This document shows, piece by piece, positions 18,622-27,551 of a stretch of DNA of 64,000 nt. The DNA lies in the NCBI GenBank assembly GCA_946403085.1, contig CAMIYM010000012.1:1-64000 (forward strand). The letters are read 5' to 3'. Below the pieces are notes generated by a model. It was given only the letters and a program-made list of their open reading frames with translations. It was not told the origin of the DNA and did not search any database. Source of the DNA: an uncultured Clostridia bacterium. GTDB taxonomy: Bacteria > Bacillota > Clostridia > Saccharofermentanales > Saccharofermentanaceae. Numbering within the stretch: the stretch's first letter is position 1; the number at the start of each line of letters is the position of its first letter. A program made the position numbers and the translations under genes.

Positions 18622-20025
18622 ATGGCTTCCAAAAGAACCGACACAGATATGACCAAGGGTTCGCCCTTTTCGATCATATTGAAATTCACGTTTACTTTGC
18701 TGCTCGGAAACGTCGCCCAGCAGCTCTATAACATCGTGGATACGATCATCGTCGGCCGCTATGTAAGCCCTGAAGCCCTTGCGGCAGTTGGCGCCACAGG
18801 CACGATCGTCTTCCTCATAATCGGAACGTCTAACGGCATGGTCACAGGATTTTCCGTCGTCACGAGCCAGAGGTTCGGCGCCGGTGATTCAAAAGGCGTC
18901 AAAGCATCAGTTACCAACGGTTTTTACTTAAGCCTTATAGTCGCGGCTGTTCTTACTGCGGTAAGCCTTACGTTCATGAAGCCGCTCCTTACCCTGATGA
19001 ATACGCCAGATGATATCTACGACAACGCTTATGCCTATATATCGACCATCTGCTGCGGCATCTTCTTCACCATCATGTATAACCTCTGCTCATCGCTCAT
19101 GAGGGCGATAGGCAACAGCAAGATGCCTTTGATTTTCCTTCTTTGCTCAGCAGCAACGAACGTGCTCTTAGACCTTCTCTTCATCATAAAGTTCGGCCTC
19201 GGCACAAGAGGTGCGGCACTTGCCACAGTAATCTCACAGGCGCTGGCCGTTATCCCCTGCGTCATTTATATCTATGCGAAAATGCCGACCTTAAGGCCTG
19301 CAAAAGCCGACTGGAAACCCGACTCCGGCATCATCAGACAGCAGTTAAAACTTGGCATCCCGATGGCTATCCAGTACAGCATCACGGCATCAGGAACAGT
19401 CATCATGCAGAGCGCTTTCAATACCTTCGATTCTGTTGCAGTCGGCGCGATTACCGCTGCAAGCAAATTCCAGGGCATTATCACCCAGGGAATGTTCACC
19501 GTAGGCCAGACCATGGCAGCTTATGTCGGCCAGAACTTCGGTGCCAGGGACATGAAGAGGATCAGACAGGGCGTAAGCGCCGCGATGAAGATCTATATCG
19601 TCTATTCCATAGCAGCTGCCTTGATCGCCATCCTAGCGACACCTCACGTGCTCTGGATCTTTTTCGATGCTGAAGTCGTAGACGTATCGATATATATTCC
19701 GTGGGCAACGACATATATCACGGAGTGCGCGGTATGCTACTTCTTCCTGTCCATGATCTTCATCTACAGGAACACGATACAGTCCATAGGATATGCGGGC
19801 GTGGCTACGCTCCTGGGCTTCGTCGAGCTTGGCGCGCGAATAATAACATCCTTTTACTCGATCCAGGTCCACAACTACAATATCGCCGTAGCCTCCGACC
19901 CGTTCGCTTGGATCGCGGCAGGCATAGCAGGCCTCGTAATCACCGTCATCCTCTTCAAGAGGGTCGAGCGTAAGTGGAAGACCTCAGATAACGCTGAGAG
20001 TCCGGCCGCTATAGAAAGCAAATAA
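18622..20025 (+). CDS. MATE family multidrug exporter
   Basis: This is a MATE exporter (467 residues) with twelve hydrophobic helices in two homologous halves. The NVAQQLYNIVDTIIVGRYV motif of helix 1-2 and the matching GMFTVGQTMAAYVGQNFGA in the second half are family hallmarks. It would expel cationic drugs or metabolites with Na+ or H+ exchange. Substrate cannot be predicted. The ATG follows AGAGGA. The gene is alone, about 107 bases after the lipoprotein, and is followed by a bidirectional terminator. Confidence 0.92.
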   Translation: MASKRTDTDMTKGSPFSIILKFTFTLLLGNVAQQLYNIVDTIIVGRYVSPEALAAVGATGTIVFLIIGTSNGMVTGFSVVTSQRFGAGDSKGVKASVTNGFYLSLIVAAVLTAVSLTFMKPLLTLMNTPDDIYDNAYAYISTICCGIFFTIMYNLCSSLMRAIGNSKMPLIFLLCSAATNVLLDLLFIIKFGLGTRGAALATVISQALAVIPCVIYIYAKMPTLRPAKADWKPDSGIIRQQLKLGIPMAIQYSITASGTVIMQSAFNTFDSVAVGAITAASKFQGIITQGMFTVGQTMAAYVGQNFGARDMKRIRQGVSAAMKIYIVYSIAAALIAILATPHVLWIFFDAEVVDVSIYIPWATTYITECAVCYFFLSMIFIYRNTIQSIGYAGVATLLGFVELGARIITSFYSIQVHNYNIAVASDPFAWIAAGIAGLVITVILFKRVERKWKTSDNAESPAAIESK

Positions 20026-20056
20026 AGTCCTCCCCAAAAAGAATTGTTCAATATAA

Positions 20057-20092
20057 AAGACCCGCCTTCATTCTCTTGTGAAGACGGGTCTT
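20057..20092. terminator. Bidirectional terminator between MATE and lipoprotein genes
   Basis: AAGACCCGCCTTCA pairs with GTGAAGACGGGTCTT, with one internal mismatch and a seven-base loop. A-rich and T-rich flanks serve both of the convergent genes. Confidence 0.8.
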
Positions 20093-20117
20093 ATTCTTAG
20101 ATTTAAGTGCTTATCTC

Positions 20118-21113
20118 TTATGTGCTCTGTGTACTTTCTGTTGTTGAAGTCTGAGAAGGTTCAGAAGTGTTTACGACATCGAACTCCATTCCGTAGATAT
20201 TGCTTGTCTGAGGATCGATCAGATAGAACGCATAGAATCCTGTCTTGATGTTGTCCCTCTGCGTGTACTTAACGCGGATCTCAGACGGATACTGATCTGT
20301 TATGTACTGTGAAGTGTAGATGACGGTCCACTTCGGCTTAGTCTCTTCAGCGAGTCTGTAAACGTACTTCCAGATATACTGCTTGGCGCGTTCATTAAGG
20401 ACAAGCACCATCTCTATCGTATTGGTATCGGTATAGCATTCCTTTACCGGATCCCAGGTGTCTCCGACCATGTAGACCTTGTCCACCATGTCGAAAATAC
20501 TGTTCATGTACTTAAGCTTGGGAACCTCAAAGTAGTAAAGGGATACGACATCGTCAGGATTAGACAGAAGATAATGTCTGCCTTCCTTCTTGAACTTGAG
20601 GGTTATGGTCTTGTCGATCGTCTTTTCGACATCTGCAAGAAGGGTATTAAAATCAGCAGGTCCCAAGAAGATGTCTCTCTTACCCACTACTTCGTTATAG
20701 TCCTTATAGGAGAACTTGACGTCTACTGAGCAGTCGCTTCCCCAGAGTCCTGACTTGAAGCTCTTCTCGTCGATCTCATAAGTCAGGGAGGAGATTACCA
20801 TGTTCTTGACTACCAGAGCCTTGTCAGGCCTCGGTGTCTTATAATCGTCGTCCGCGATCTCCGGTACGGCCGGCATAGCTTTCTCTACTTCTTTTGAATC
20901 CTTGGTGCTGTTCTTGCGGAAATTCTCATAGTTGCACTCAGCAAGTGAAGCAGCGATCCTCTCGACCGCCTCATATACCCTGCTTTCCGTAGTGGAAACA
21001 TCAGATTCATCTGTCTCTGTCTCGCTGGGATCTGTCTCCTTGGGCTTCATACAGGATGCCAATGTGAAGACATTAACCAGGATAAGTAATATAGCTATGA
21101 ATTTTTTACCCAT
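20118..21113 (-). CDS. Lipoprotein of unknown function
   Basis: This is a lipoprotein (331 residues) with signal peptide and lipobox LASC (Cys21), then an acidic Thr/Ser/Glu-rich spacer (about 24-45) and a folded region of 250 residues. I recognise no catalytic motif. The C-terminal 15 residues are again Ser/Thr-rich. The mixed alpha/beta composition with repeated K-Y-x-x-R-x-x-K segments resembles NTF2/DUF-type extracellular lipoproteins common in Clostridia, but I cannot name one. An AGGAAGGAA site precedes the ATG. It is alone and on the strand opposite to the MATE exporter. Confidence 0.75.
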   Translation of the reverse strand: MGKKFIAILLILVNVFTLASCMKPKETDPSETETDESDVSTTESRVYEAVERIAASLAECNYENFRKNSTKDSKEVEKAMPAVPEIADDDYKTPRPDKALVVKNMVISSLTYEIDEKSFKSGLWGSDCSVDVKFSYKDYNEVVGKRDIFLGPADFNTLLADVEKTIDKTITLKFKKEGRHYLLSNPDDVVSLYYFEVPKLKYMNSIFDMVDKVYMVGDTWDPVKECYTDTNTIEMVLVLNERAKQYIWKYVYRLAEETKPKWTVIYTSQYITDQYPSEIRVKYTQRDNIKTGFYAFYLIDPQTSNIYGMEFDVVNTSEPSQTSTTESTQST

Positions 21114-21199
21114 TATTCCTTCCTCCGAACAACGCTATTATATTACATTACATTTCCCCGGGTGCAAATGTGGCACATTAAGGATTTTTGTAATAAAAA

Positions 21200-21225
21200 A
21201 CCACCCCCGGAAGACCGGAGGTGGT
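21200..21225 (-). terminator. Intrinsic terminator after fba
   Basis: ACCACCTCCGG pairs with CCGGGGGTGGT around a four-base loop. TTTTTTATTA follows on the minus strand. One G-U or mismatch in the stem. Confidence 0.85.
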
Positions 21226-21259
21226 AAATAACCTTAGTTAAAAGTCTATAGCGCTAAGA

Positions 21260-22228
21260 TCAAGCCTTACCGTCTGAACCGAGAACGTACTTAATCTTGT
21301 GAGCAACCATGTCCTTAACTGCCTGACGAGCGGGCTTAAGGTACTGACGGGGATCGAAGTGATCAGGGTGCTCAGCGAAATACTTACGGATGTTACCTGT
21401 CATAGCAAGACGGATATCAGAGTCGATGTTGATCTTGCATACAGCGAGTGTAGCTGCCTTACGGAGCTGCTCTTCAGGGATACCAACTGCATCAGGCATG
21501 TTTCCGCCATACTGGTTAACCATCTTAACGAATTCCTGAGGTACAGAAGAAGAACCGTGGAGAACGATAGGGAAACCAGGGAGTCTCTTGATGCACTCTT
21601 CGAGAACGTCGAAACGGAGCGGAGGAGGTACAAGGATGCCCTCTTCATTTCTTGTGCACTGAGCTGCTGTGAACTTGTAAGCACCGTGAGAAGTACCGAT
21701 AGCGATAGCGAGTGAGTCGCATCCTGTTCTGGAAACGAATTCCTCAACCTCTTCAGGTCTTGTGTAGCTCTCGTGGCCAGCCTCAACAACTACTTCATCC
21801 TCGATACCAGCAAGAGTACCAAGCTCAGCCTCTACAACTACGCCGTGATCGTGAGCGTACTCAACAACCTGCTTTGTGAGAGCGATATTGTCCTCGAAAG
21901 ACTTGGAAGAAGCGTCGATCATGACAGATGTGAATCCGCCGTCGATGCATGACTTACAAAGCTCGAATGTATCACCGTGGTCAAGGTGAAGAGCGATCGG
22001 GATCTCAGGATTCTCGATAACAGCAGCCTCAACGAGCTTTACGAGGTATGTGTGGTTAGCATAAGCTCTTGCGCCCTTTGAAACCTGAAGAATAACAGGG
22101 CTCTTAAGTTCGCCAGCGGCCTCTGTGATACCCTGAACGATCTCCATGTTGTTTACGTTGAAAGCACCAACAGCATAACCGCCGTCATAAGCCTTCTTGA
22201 ACATCTCAGTCGTTGTTACTAAAGACAT
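21260..22228 (-). CDS. fba: Class II fructose-1,6-bisphosphate aldolase
   Basis: This is a zinc-dependent fructose-bisphosphate aldolase (322 residues). It splits fructose-1,6-bisphosphate into dihydroxyacetone phosphate and glyceraldehyde-3-phosphate in the cytoplasm. LHLDHGDTF carries the catalytic aspartate and first metal histidine. The later metal histidines are in GTSHGAYK and VLHGSSS, and the N-terminal GAFNVNNMEI is typical. Length and the VPQEFV loop fit the clostridial class IIB group. The ATG follows TAGGAGGA by eight bases. It stands alone between terminators. A tagatose-bisphosphate aldolase is a close relative, but no tagatose or galactitol genes are nearby. Confidence 0.95.
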   Translation of the reverse strand: MSLVTTTEMFKKAYDGGYAVGAFNVNNMEIVQGITEAAGELKSPVILQVSKGARAYANHTYLVKLVEAAVIENPEIPIALHLDHGDTFELCKSCIDGGFTSVMIDASSKSFEDNIALTKQVVEYAHDHGVVVEAELGTLAGIEDEVVVEAGHESYTRPEEVEEFVSRTGCDSLAIAIGTSHGAYKFTAAQCTRNEEGILVPPPLRFDVLEECIKRLPGFPIVLHGSSSVPQEFVKMVNQYGGNMPDAVGIPEEQLRKAATLAVCKINIDSDIRLAMTGNIRKYFAEHPDHFDPRQYLKPARQAVKDMVAHKIKYVLGSDGKA

Positions 22229-22416
22229 ATATATATCCTCCTAACGAATTTTGTCTTAACGTACTTATATTACAATCTTTTCGACAAAACTCAACCGCCA
22301 AATAAGGGTAAGAATGGGTAATTAACATAAGATTTTCATTTATAGAGCCTTTATTGGTGCCAAATGATTTTCGGTAGGCCCGAAAAAGAGTTAATTACGG
22401 CTAATCAGCATAAAAA

Positions 22417-22437
22417 CAGGCCGCATGACACGGCCTG
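22417..22437 (-). terminator. Intrinsic terminator after the small zinc-ribbon gene
   Basis: CAGGCCG and CGGCCTG form a seven-base GC-rich stem with a seven-base loop, followed by TTTTTATG on the minus strand. Confidence 0.8.
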
Positions 22438-22464
22438 GATGAAGTCTTGGATTTAAGGGAAACT

Positions 22465-22743
22465 TTAGCCGAGCTTTGCACCGCACTTGGGGCAGAAAGC
22501 CTCAGCATTTACTATTTCAGCGCCGCAGTCAGGGCAAATGGTCTTGGCAGCCTCTTTTGCCTCCTGGGCTTCCTTTACTTCAGCTTCCTTCTTGGCAGCT
22601 TCCTTGGCGTCATCTCTTTCAGCCCAGTCGTTAGCCTTGTCGACTACTGTAGCGCCTGACTTTATGATGGACTTGCCGAGCTGCTTGAAAGCGCCGCCTA
22701 AGTCCTTACCTGTTTCCTTCCAATCGTCCTTTAAACTTCCCAT
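22465..22743 (-). CDS. Small zinc-ribbon protein with helical N-terminus
   Basis: This is a 92-residue protein. Residues 1-65 are amphipathic and helical, with an Ala/Glu/Lys-rich run. Residues 68-92 are a zinc ribbon with two CxxC pairs (CPDCG and CPKCG), a form often seen at the end of small envelope- or stress-associated proteins. The N-terminal part (GSLKDDWKETGKDLGGAF) recalls phage-shock or YtxH-like helices. No enzyme motif is present. GGGAGGAATAACCC precedes the ATG. It is monocistronic with its own terminator. Function unknown. Confidence 0.75.
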   Translation of the reverse strand: MGSLKDDWKETGKDLGGAFKQLGKSIIKSGATVVDKANDWAERDDAKEAAKKEAEVKEAQEAKEAAKTICPDCGAEIVNAEAFCPKCGAKLG

Positions 22744-22925
22744 GGGTTATTCCTCCCTTTGATTTTCGAAAAATAGCTAACCAAAGGATATTCGAGCCGC
22801 CCCTTAAAATCAAGCATCCGGGATTCGGAATCAAAGCCCTTAAGGCAGAAAAAGCATTGTTGATAAAGCAATTTAAAAAAGGTAGACTTTTGTTGTTGTG
22901 CTTTATTATTCGGGAGGTAATAAGA

Positions 22926-23594
22926 ATGGAAAATCAGCCTACAAATACGCAGATGCAGAATAACCAGGGCGGAATCCTTTGCACCGTACCTTACGACAAG
23001 GACCGCAAGACCATCACTTTCTATGACACTTTCGTCGATATGAACGGTGATGTCGTCAAATACGATGATATCGCGGTGATCCAGTCAGGCGCCATGAATT
23101 CATCTTCAATGATCTATTTCTACTTCAGCAATTCGTTCAATTACAATTTTGACTTCACGACCTACGACGGAACCCGACACAGATTCAAGAGATCCGGCTA
23201 TTCCGCATACGGAATCGGCACATATAAGCGTATCAAGAAGGAGTTCGATGTCGTAGCTCCCCCGTTCTATGACATCGTGGTAAGAAGTGTCGGCGAGCGT
23301 CTCATCAACAGGATCGAGAACGGCGCTACCGCTAACATCTGCGGCCTTGTCATCACAAAGGACCAGATCACATATGAGAAGAACAAGAAGAAGTCATATG
23401 TTATCGACAAGAGCAACTTCGACCGTGCGATCAGCACAAACGGTTATGGCACAAGCTATGCCGAGATCTTCATAAGAGATGAGAAAAAGCCCGTATTCAG
23501 GGCATCTCTCAACGAGCCTAACGCAAGACTCATCGTCCCGATCGTAAACTACTTCTTCGAATACAGAGTTCAGGACGCCCAGACAAACACCTGA
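22926..23594 (+). CDS. Hypothetical cytoplasmic protein, 222 residues
   Basis: I do not recognise this protein. It has no signal peptide or membrane segment. Residues 20-120 look like a small beta-rich domain of PH-like type (ILCTVPYD, ITFYDTF, KYDDIAVIQSG, the last resembling a PH-domain strand pair). Residues 150-215 seem to repeat the pattern (GLVITKDQITYEKNKKKSYVI), so it may be two PH-like domains in tandem. I start at the ATG after GGGAGGTAATAAGA; the frame extends 23 codons further upstream without a ribosome binding site. A terminator follows directly. Confidence 0.7.
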   Translation: MENQPTNTQMQNNQGGILCTVPYDKDRKTITFYDTFVDMNGDVVKYDDIAVIQSGAMNSSSMIYFYFSNSFNYNFDFTTYDGTRHRFKRSGYSAYGIGTYKRIKKEFDVVAPPFYDIVVRSVGERLINRIENGATANICGLVITKDQITYEKNKKKSYVIDKSNFDRAISTNGYGTSYAEIFIRDEKKPVFRASLNEPNARLIVPIVNYFFEYRVQDAQTNT

Positions 23595-23615
23595 TCTTCT
23601 ATTGACTCAAAAAAC

Positions 23616-23646
23616 AGGGCTGCCACTTCAGAAGGTGACAGCCCTT
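23616..23646. terminator. Bidirectional terminator
   Basis: AGGGCTGCCACTT pairs with AAGGTGACAGCCCT around a three-base loop. An A-run precedes and TTTATT follows, so it can serve the plus-strand gene upstream and the convergent minus-strand gene. Confidence 0.8.
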
Positions 23647-23677
23647 TATTAATGCATGTTTACAGGATCAACCCCGA

Positions 23678-24328
23678 TCACTTAGGCAGGAACTCATCCT
23701 GGGGATTTGCTGACTTGCGTCTTTCCTTTTTGATATTAACTATAGCGAGAGCAATGCAGCCTATGGGGAGCAACAAGAGTACTGATACCATGGCGATAGT
23801 GCCGCCTCTGGAGTCAGTGCAGTCCAAGACTACGTGGCTTATCTTCCAGCCTTCTTTCTCGCTGATCTTAAGGTAATCAAGTCCCTCTTTATAGTATTTC
23901 TCAGCATCACTCTTCTGTGACTTCACCGTACCGATGAACTCTCTGGGAGGAACTTCAATAGCCTTTGTCTTACCATCCAGATAATCGTATGTGGCATTGG
24001 TCAAAGACTCCAGGTAATCCTTGTCTGCCTTCTTGGAAACGATCATGGGCATGACCGTACCGTCTTTCATCCAGATCATGTAATAGTACTCATGACCTGT
24101 GGGAATAAAGGCATAAGATTCAGTCTCCTCAGCATAAAGGCCAAGGCTTGCAACTACTTCATAGGAGATCCACTGATCATTGTATGCTTTGTGGTTAGGC
24201 ATTGCCTCCTCATATGTGGCGACAACTCCTCCGAAGATAAGATCCCTCATAAAGAAAGTAACTACTCCTAAAAAGAGCAGAAAAACGACCGATATGATCA
24301 AAAGACCTGTTGAAGATGTTTTCTTCAT
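23678..24328 (-). CDS. Two-helix membrane protein of unknown function
   Basis: This is a membrane protein of 216 residues. One helix is at residues 9-31 and one at about 178-198, leaving an extracytoplasmic domain of about 145 residues between them. The domain contains GHEYYYMIWMKDGTVMPMIVSKK, a strand pair that reads like an intact fold, but no motif points to activity. The C-terminal tail is basic. Families of this layout are frequent in gut Clostridia and uncharacterised. The gene is alone, upstream of the two-component genes only by proximity (92 bases). Confidence 0.7.
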   Translation of the reverse strand: MKKTSSTGLLIISVVFLLFLGVVTFFMRDLIFGGVVATYEEAMPNHKAYNDQWISYEVVASLGLYAEETESYAFIPTGHEYYYMIWMKDGTVMPMIVSKKADKDYLESLTNATYDYLDGKTKAIEVPPREFIGTVKSQKSDAEKYYKEGLDYLKISEKEGWKISHVVLDCTDSRGGTIAMVSVLLLLPIGCIALAIVNIKKERRKSANPQDEFLPK

Positions 24329-24420
24329 AGATATCCCCCCAAGCGTAAAACTGCCTGCTATTTTAGCACATCGAGTTCTGCTTAGGGGGACCGTTATAGA
24401 TTACACTTTATGTTATAAGA

Positions 24421-26142
24421 TCACTTGGCGGGCTTTTTGCTTACCCTGGCCTCGAAAACGCCGTCTTTAAGCTCTGTCTTAAGATAAAGCTTATGCTGCT
24501 CGAAGATCCTTCCTGCGATTGCAAGACCTGTGCCCGGCGTGAACTTCGCCGCCTCAGTCTTATTCCTGAACGTGAATCCCTTGCCTGTGATATCAACTTC
24601 GATCTTTGAATCAGCGGTCTTATATTTTAATGCATTGTCAATAAGGCAGAAGACCGCTGTCTTGAAGTAATCCTTGTCCATCTTTATGTCAGTATCGCCC
24701 TTGATAACGGCCTCTGCACCAGCCTTTTCCGCAACCTCTGCTATGGCAGTACGGACTGATGTCTTGACGAACTTTCTGTCAGATTTCTCAGCAGTCTTAA
24801 GGATCGCTTCGATATCCTTATTCATCTCGTTTGTCTTAGAGAGGATCTGGTCTGCATAGCGGTCCTTCTCCCCTCCGTCCTGAACATCTTTCAGGTTCTC
24901 GGCATATCCTCCCAATATCTGCAGCGGTATCTTCATGTTGTGCGCCAGAGAATCGATAAGGTTGTTCTTAAAGTTATTGTTCTCATAAGCTTTCTTGTAC
25001 TGTGTATAAGGTCTGATGGCAGATAGAAGTGCTATTGCCATGCAGAGCACGAAAATAACGATACCAAAGGGGATCAGGAACGTTCTGTAGGTTTCCAGGA
25101 ACGGTGCTGTCGTCATGACATATTCCACTACATACTTGTTACCGTTTACCGAGTATCCGGTGATCAATCCTTTTACATATGAATCAGTGTTCTCTTTTGA
25201 TACAAAAAAACGGAAGTCATAACGCTGATCATACTGATTGCCATAAACCATATATGCGTAGGCTTCATTCTCCCTGGCTTCCATACCGGCACGGATAATG
25301 TCATTAACATTTGTGCCCATGAAGATCTTTTCGTTATCTTTCAGGAACTTATCAGGCCTCTTGAACGGCGGGAACATGTAAAGGCTTCCCCCAAGATTAT
25401 CGTCATCAAGCCCCTTGTAGAGATCAGCTTTGGAAGGATCCGTAAAATCCCATTTGACGGGAGCTTTCTGGCCAAACTCATCCATCAGATAAGCAAATCC
25501 CGTTTCTTTGACTTTGCCAACATGCAGGACATCTCCTTCAACATAATAAGTATGAATATCCGGCTGCGCGTAATTGAGAGTACCGCACATATCCGTAGCT
25601 AAACACACCAATTTGTCAGCATAATAAGAATCTGCCATAGAGCACAGATCCCAGCCGTTGGTTAATGTCCTGTTCCAACTGATCAGTTCACAAAGCTTCC
25701 AGACTTCATCACTCTTTTTGTATTCTATTGACCATTCATCGTTTTCGTCTTTTAAGAAAACCGAGCTTTTGCCTTTGGCAAGCAGGTCCGGATCTTTTGT
25801 AACGTAATACCAATGATGCAAGTTGTCTTGAAGCGGAACAACATTGTAGTCCGTCTCGTAAACCGTCTCCAGGTTTCCGTCGTCACCGACCTTGGAAAAC
25901 TTTATGTAGTCAGCAGTATATAGATTTGTAAATATGCTTATAAAAGTGTGATCATACTTGCCTTCATCATAACCATCGACCAGTTTTTTCATCATCTCAT
26001 CACGTTTTTCAAACCCGCGATCAAGCATACTTGAATACATATTCGACAAATGCAGCGTGACAAGCCCAAAACATACTGCACCTATGAGCAGGCTTGCGAT
26101 CGCTCTTCCAACAACAAAATGGAAATAGTTCTTTCTTTTCAT
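24421..26142 (-). CDS. Sensor histidine kinase
   Basis: This is a membrane histidine kinase (573 residues). One transmembrane helix is near residues 10-32 and another near 355-378, with a large extracellular sensor domain of about 320 residues between them. The phospho-acceptor histidine is in SLAHNMKIPL (HisKA). The ATP-binding domain has DNALKY (N box) and GTGLAIAGRIFEQH (G box). The kinase core is shorter than usual and the H-box proline is preserved. It would autophosphorylate and pass phosphate to the response regulator 77 bases upstream. The sensor domain has no motif that I can name. GGGGAGGAG precedes the ATG. Confidence 0.92.
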   Translation of the reverse strand: MKRKNYFHFVVGRAIASLLIGAVCFGLVTLHLSNMYSSMLDRGFEKRDEMMKKLVDGYDEGKYDHTFISIFTNLYTADYIKFSKVGDDGNLETVYETDYNVVPLQDNLHHWYYVTKDPDLLAKGKSSVFLKDENDEWSIEYKKSDEVWKLCELISWNRTLTNGWDLCSMADSYYADKLVCLATDMCGTLNYAQPDIHTYYVEGDVLHVGKVKETGFAYLMDEFGQKAPVKWDFTDPSKADLYKGLDDDNLGGSLYMFPPFKRPDKFLKDNEKIFMGTNVNDIIRAGMEARENEAYAYMVYGNQYDQRYDFRFFVSKENTDSYVKGLITGYSVNGNKYVVEYVMTTAPFLETYRTFLIPFGIVIFVLCMAIALLSAIRPYTQYKKAYENNNFKNNLIDSLAHNMKIPLQILGGYAENLKDVQDGGEKDRYADQILSKTNEMNKDIEAILKTAEKSDRKFVKTSVRTAIAEVAEKAGAEAVIKGDTDIKMDKDYFKTAVFCLIDNALKYKTADSKIEVDITGKGFTFRNKTEAAKFTPGTGLAIAGRIFEQHKLYLKTELKDGVFEARVSKKPAK

Positions 26143-26219
26143 GGCTGTAACTCCTCCCCTTCTATTTGCGGCCGTCCCTTAAGCTCCCCCATATTGGCAG
26201 CTGAATTCCCGGACGCTCC

Positions 26220-26888
26220 TTATTCGAACCTGTATCCGACTCCGATAATGGTCTTGATGCGGGCTCCTTCTTTTCGAAGTATTTTACGGAGGTTCTTAAC
26301 GCGGTTATCGATAACGCGCTCGGAGATATAATCATCCCCGCCCCAGGCAACCGCGAGCAGGAGTTTCCTCGTCACTGCGACACCCGGATGTTCCATCATG
26401 TACTTTAAGATCTGGTATTCCTTCGGCGGCAGATCGGTCACTTCCCCTCCTACGCGTACTTCGAATCTCAAAGGGTCGATCTCTATCTGTCCGTTCGTAA
26501 TGATCTTATGTTCCTCATGGTTGGTATTTGTCCGTTCAAGGATCGCCAGGAGCTTGCTGTGCAGGACCGCGAGCGAAAATGGCTTCACGATATAATCGTC
26601 AGCGCCAAGCTCGTACCCGAAAAGGATATCTTCTTCCCTTACCTTTCCGGTCAGAAATACGACCGGCTTATCCGATCTCTTCCTGATGATCTTGCATAGC
26701 TCAAACCCGTCAAGGCCCGGCATCATTATGTCGAGAAGGAAAAGGTCAAACTCTTCGTTGAGGATTCTGGACAGGCCTAAGTTCCCGTCCTCAGCGAATT
26801 CCAACTTGATCTTGTCGCGTCTCCCGAAATAATCTCCGATGACCTCTCTGATCTGGCTGTCATCTTCAACGAGCAAAACTCTGTACAT
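26220..26888 (-). CDS. OmpR/PhoB-family response regulator
   Basis: This is a response regulator (222 residues). The receiver domain covers residues 1-118, with acidic pocket ED at 8-9, phospho-acceptor Asp53 (LLDIMMP), Thr80 and Lys102. The winged-helix DNA-binding domain covers residues 125-222 with SERVIDNRVKNLRKIL as recognition helix. It lies before the sensor kinase on the same strand and the pair would form one regulatory unit. AGGAGATTC precedes the ATG. Targets cannot be read from the sequence; the genes next to it (unknown membrane protein, zinc transporter) are only candidates. Confidence 0.95.
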   Translation of the reverse strand: MYRVLLVEDDSQIREVIGDYFGRRDKIKLEFAEDGNLGLSRILNEEFDLFLLDIMMPGLDGFELCKIIRKRSDKPVVFLTGKVREEDILFGYELGADDYIVKPFSLAVLHSKLLAILERTNTNHEEHKIITNGQIEIDPLRFEVRVGGEVTDLPPKEYQILKYMMEHPGVAVTRKLLLAVAWGGDDYISERVIDNRVKNLRKILRKEGARIKTIIGVGYRFE

Positions 26889-26998
26889 GAATCTCCTCCG
26901 TCAAGAGTATGTTACAAGCTCAGTGTATCGTTAGTGTATCGTTTTAACAAATGTTTTTGATAAGGGCCGGCGCCGGTTTTTCGTAATCACTTCAGCAA

Positions 26999-27376
26999 GT
27001 CCAAGCAAAGCTCCGTGCATGCTGTGACATATGCTGGGATTATTGCCCGAAAACGCTTAAAGTCCACGCAAAGCTCCGTGCACGCTGTGACACATGCGCG
27101 GATTATCGCCCGAAAACCCTTAAAGTCCAAGCAAAGCTCCCTGCTTGCTGTGACATATGCGCGGAATTTGGCCCGAAAACACGAAAAATCCAAGCAACAC
27201 TCCAAGCATGCTGGGACAAATGCGCGGAATATTGCCCGAAAACGCTAAAAGTCCAAGCAAAGCTCCGTGCATGCTGTGACATATGCGCGGAATATTGCCC
27301 GAAAACGCCAAAAGTCCCAGCAAAACTCCACGCACGCTGGGACATATGCTGGGAGAATGACCTGAAATGCACCCGT
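26999..27376. repeat. Six tandem 63-bp repeats
   Basis: Six head-to-tail units of exactly 63 bases lie at 26999, 27062, 27125, 27188, 27251 and 27314. Each begins (G/A)TCCAAGCAAAGCTCC, continues with GCATGCTGTGACATATGC, and ends TTGCCCGAAAACGC plus A-rich bases. Units differ by 5-15 substitutions; the last is degenerate after position 40. Because 63 is divisible by three and the unit lacks stops in most frames, several phantom frames stay open on both strands. None has a ribosome binding site or start context, so I do not call a gene. There is no spacer between units, which excludes CRISPR. The interval 26889-27551 holds this array and the promoter of the next operon. Confidence 0.9.
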
Positions 27377-27469
27377 CAAGCAAAGCGGACCGACTTTCAA
27401 GAGGTGTAAAAGCAGCAACTCCGGCTTTCCCACATAAGATTTTCGAAAAAAATATCAAATTTGTGAAAT

Positions 27470-27484
27470 TGATAATCATTTTCA
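27470..27484. promoter_or_regulatory. Fur-family operator upstream of the metal transporter
   Basis: TGATAAT-C-ATTTTCA is a 7-1-7 palindrome with one mismatch to the Fur box TGATAATNATTATCA. It ends two bases before the -35 box. A Fur or Zur protein bound here with its metal would block RNA polymerase, which fits repression of a metal importer when metal is plentiful. Which metal is sensed cannot be told. Confidence 0.7.
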
Positions 27485-27486
27485 TA

Positions 27487-27515
27487 TTGACACTGTAACA
27501 CCCCACTCCTATAAT
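27487..27515 (+). promoter_or_regulatory. Consensus sigma-70 promoter of the metal ABC transporter operon
   Basis: TTGACA (27487-27492) and TATAAT (27510-27515) are both perfect and 17 bases apart. Transcription would start near 27522. Such a strong promoter directly next to a Fur-type box is typical of genes kept off by a repressor. Confidence 0.85.
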
Positions 27516-27551
27516 ACGGTTCCGGGCCCAGATAATACGGGAAGGAATACT

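Noticed and set aside
26999..27376. CRISPR array
   Set aside because: The units are contiguous with no unique spacers, the period is one 63-base repeat, and no cas genes are present.
26987..27506. Several overlapping open frames on both strands across the 63-bp repeats
   Set aside because: They are explained by a repeat period divisible by three. None has a ribosome binding site, and four frames cannot all be coding.
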